NCBI GenBank assembly: GCA_030840885.1
Contig: JAVEDQ010000585.1
Location: 1-6,444, forward strand
Direction: 5' to 3'
Length of the DNA stretch: 6,444 nt
From: Frankiaceae bacterium
GTDB lineage: Bacteria > Actinomycetota > Actinomycetes > Frankiales > Frankiaceae
Positions within the stretch are counted from its first letter, which is position 1; each line of letters opens with the position of its first letter. The notes beneath the pieces are model-generated. The model saw only the letters and a program-made list of their open reading frames with translations. It was not told where the DNA came from and did no database searches. Shown piece after piece: positions 6,314 through 6,444 of this stretch. A program made the translations under genes and the position numbers.

Positions 6314-6444
6314 TCAACCGGCCACGGCCTGGCCGTAGGCGATGACGTTGGACTTGTAGTGGCCGGTGGCGGCGTCGAACTGGCCGCCGCAGGTGATCAG
6401 GCGAATGGTCGGCACTGGTGTGTTGGCGTAAACGGTGAGGGTCG
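6314..6444 (-). CDS. Class F sortase, C-terminal end (partial, runs off the right edge)
   Basis: Sortases are membrane-anchored cysteine transpeptidases that attach surface proteins to the cell envelope. Only the last 42 residues are in the window. They contain the active-site strand TIRLITCGG, with the catalytic Cys codon at 6391-6389, followed by QFDAATGHYKSNVIAYG and the stop. The CGG after the Cys and the TGHY-x-x-NV pattern are what I associate with actinobacterial class F (formerly unclassified) sortases. The catalytic His and the N-terminal membrane anchor lie beyond the edge. Where relatives I recall have Arg after the Tyr (YRDN), this protein has Lys (YKSN). I cannot say from this piece which residue serves as the catalytic Arg. 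The small ORF and the lipoprotein follow closely, suggesting co-transcription. Confidence 0.82.
   Translation of the reverse strand, partial: TLTVYANTPVPTIRLITCGGQFDAATGHYKSNVIAYGQAVAG

Noticed and set aside
6219..6317. Lipoprotein start at TTG 6317 overlapping the sortase stop
   Set aside because: It would put 33 polar residues before the lipoprotein signal peptide; ATG 6218 has its own GGAG at good spacing.
1..6444. CRISPR arrays, tRNA/rRNA genes, insertion sequences or phage genes
   Set aside because: No regularly spaced repeats, tRNA-like cloverleaf sequence, transposase motif or terminal inverted repeats were seen.

Overview
The window looks like chromosomal DNA of a high-GC actinobacterium. 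It is GC-rich throughout, uses GTG and TTG start candidates, and encodes families typical of that phylum: a NarL/DegS-type sensor kinase, a GAF-SpoIIE phosphatase, a class F sortase, and a TatC tail with the acidic extension seen in actinobacterial TatC. I cannot name the genus from the sequence.

Left part (1-1600): a membrane histidine kinase, possibly overlapping the last codons of a gene that enters from the left edge, followed by a strong GC-rich hairpin that probably terminates it. Middle-left (1600-2435): a stretch without an ordinary complete gene. It holds the C-terminal half of TatC without its N-terminal half, bracketed by short direct repeats, then about 280 bp that may contain decayed sequence. 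Middle (2436-2906): a small GtrA-family membrane protein with its own ribosome binding site. A 308-bp gap follows, with an inverted repeat and a plausible vegetative promoter. Centre-right (3218-5410): a large three-module protein, an N-terminal sensor-like region, a GAF domain and a SpoIIE/PP2C serine phosphatase with all the acidic metal-binding positions present.

Right part (5622-6444, minus strand, convergent with the phosphatase): the C-terminal end of a class F sortase, a 25-codon small ORF with a very good Shine-Dalgarno, and a lipoprotein whose start lies two bases after the small ORF stop. The three are spaced like an operon.

The kinase and the phosphatase are both signalling proteins, but neither has its partner (response regulator; anti-sigma or anti-anti-sigma factor) visible here. 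GtrA, sortase and lipoprotein all act at the cell envelope, so the window mixes signalling and envelope functions rather than forming one pathway. No RNA genes, CRISPR arrays or insertion sequences were seen. The items most worth a second look are the truncated tatC with its flanking repeats and the small ORF between sortase and lipoprotein.
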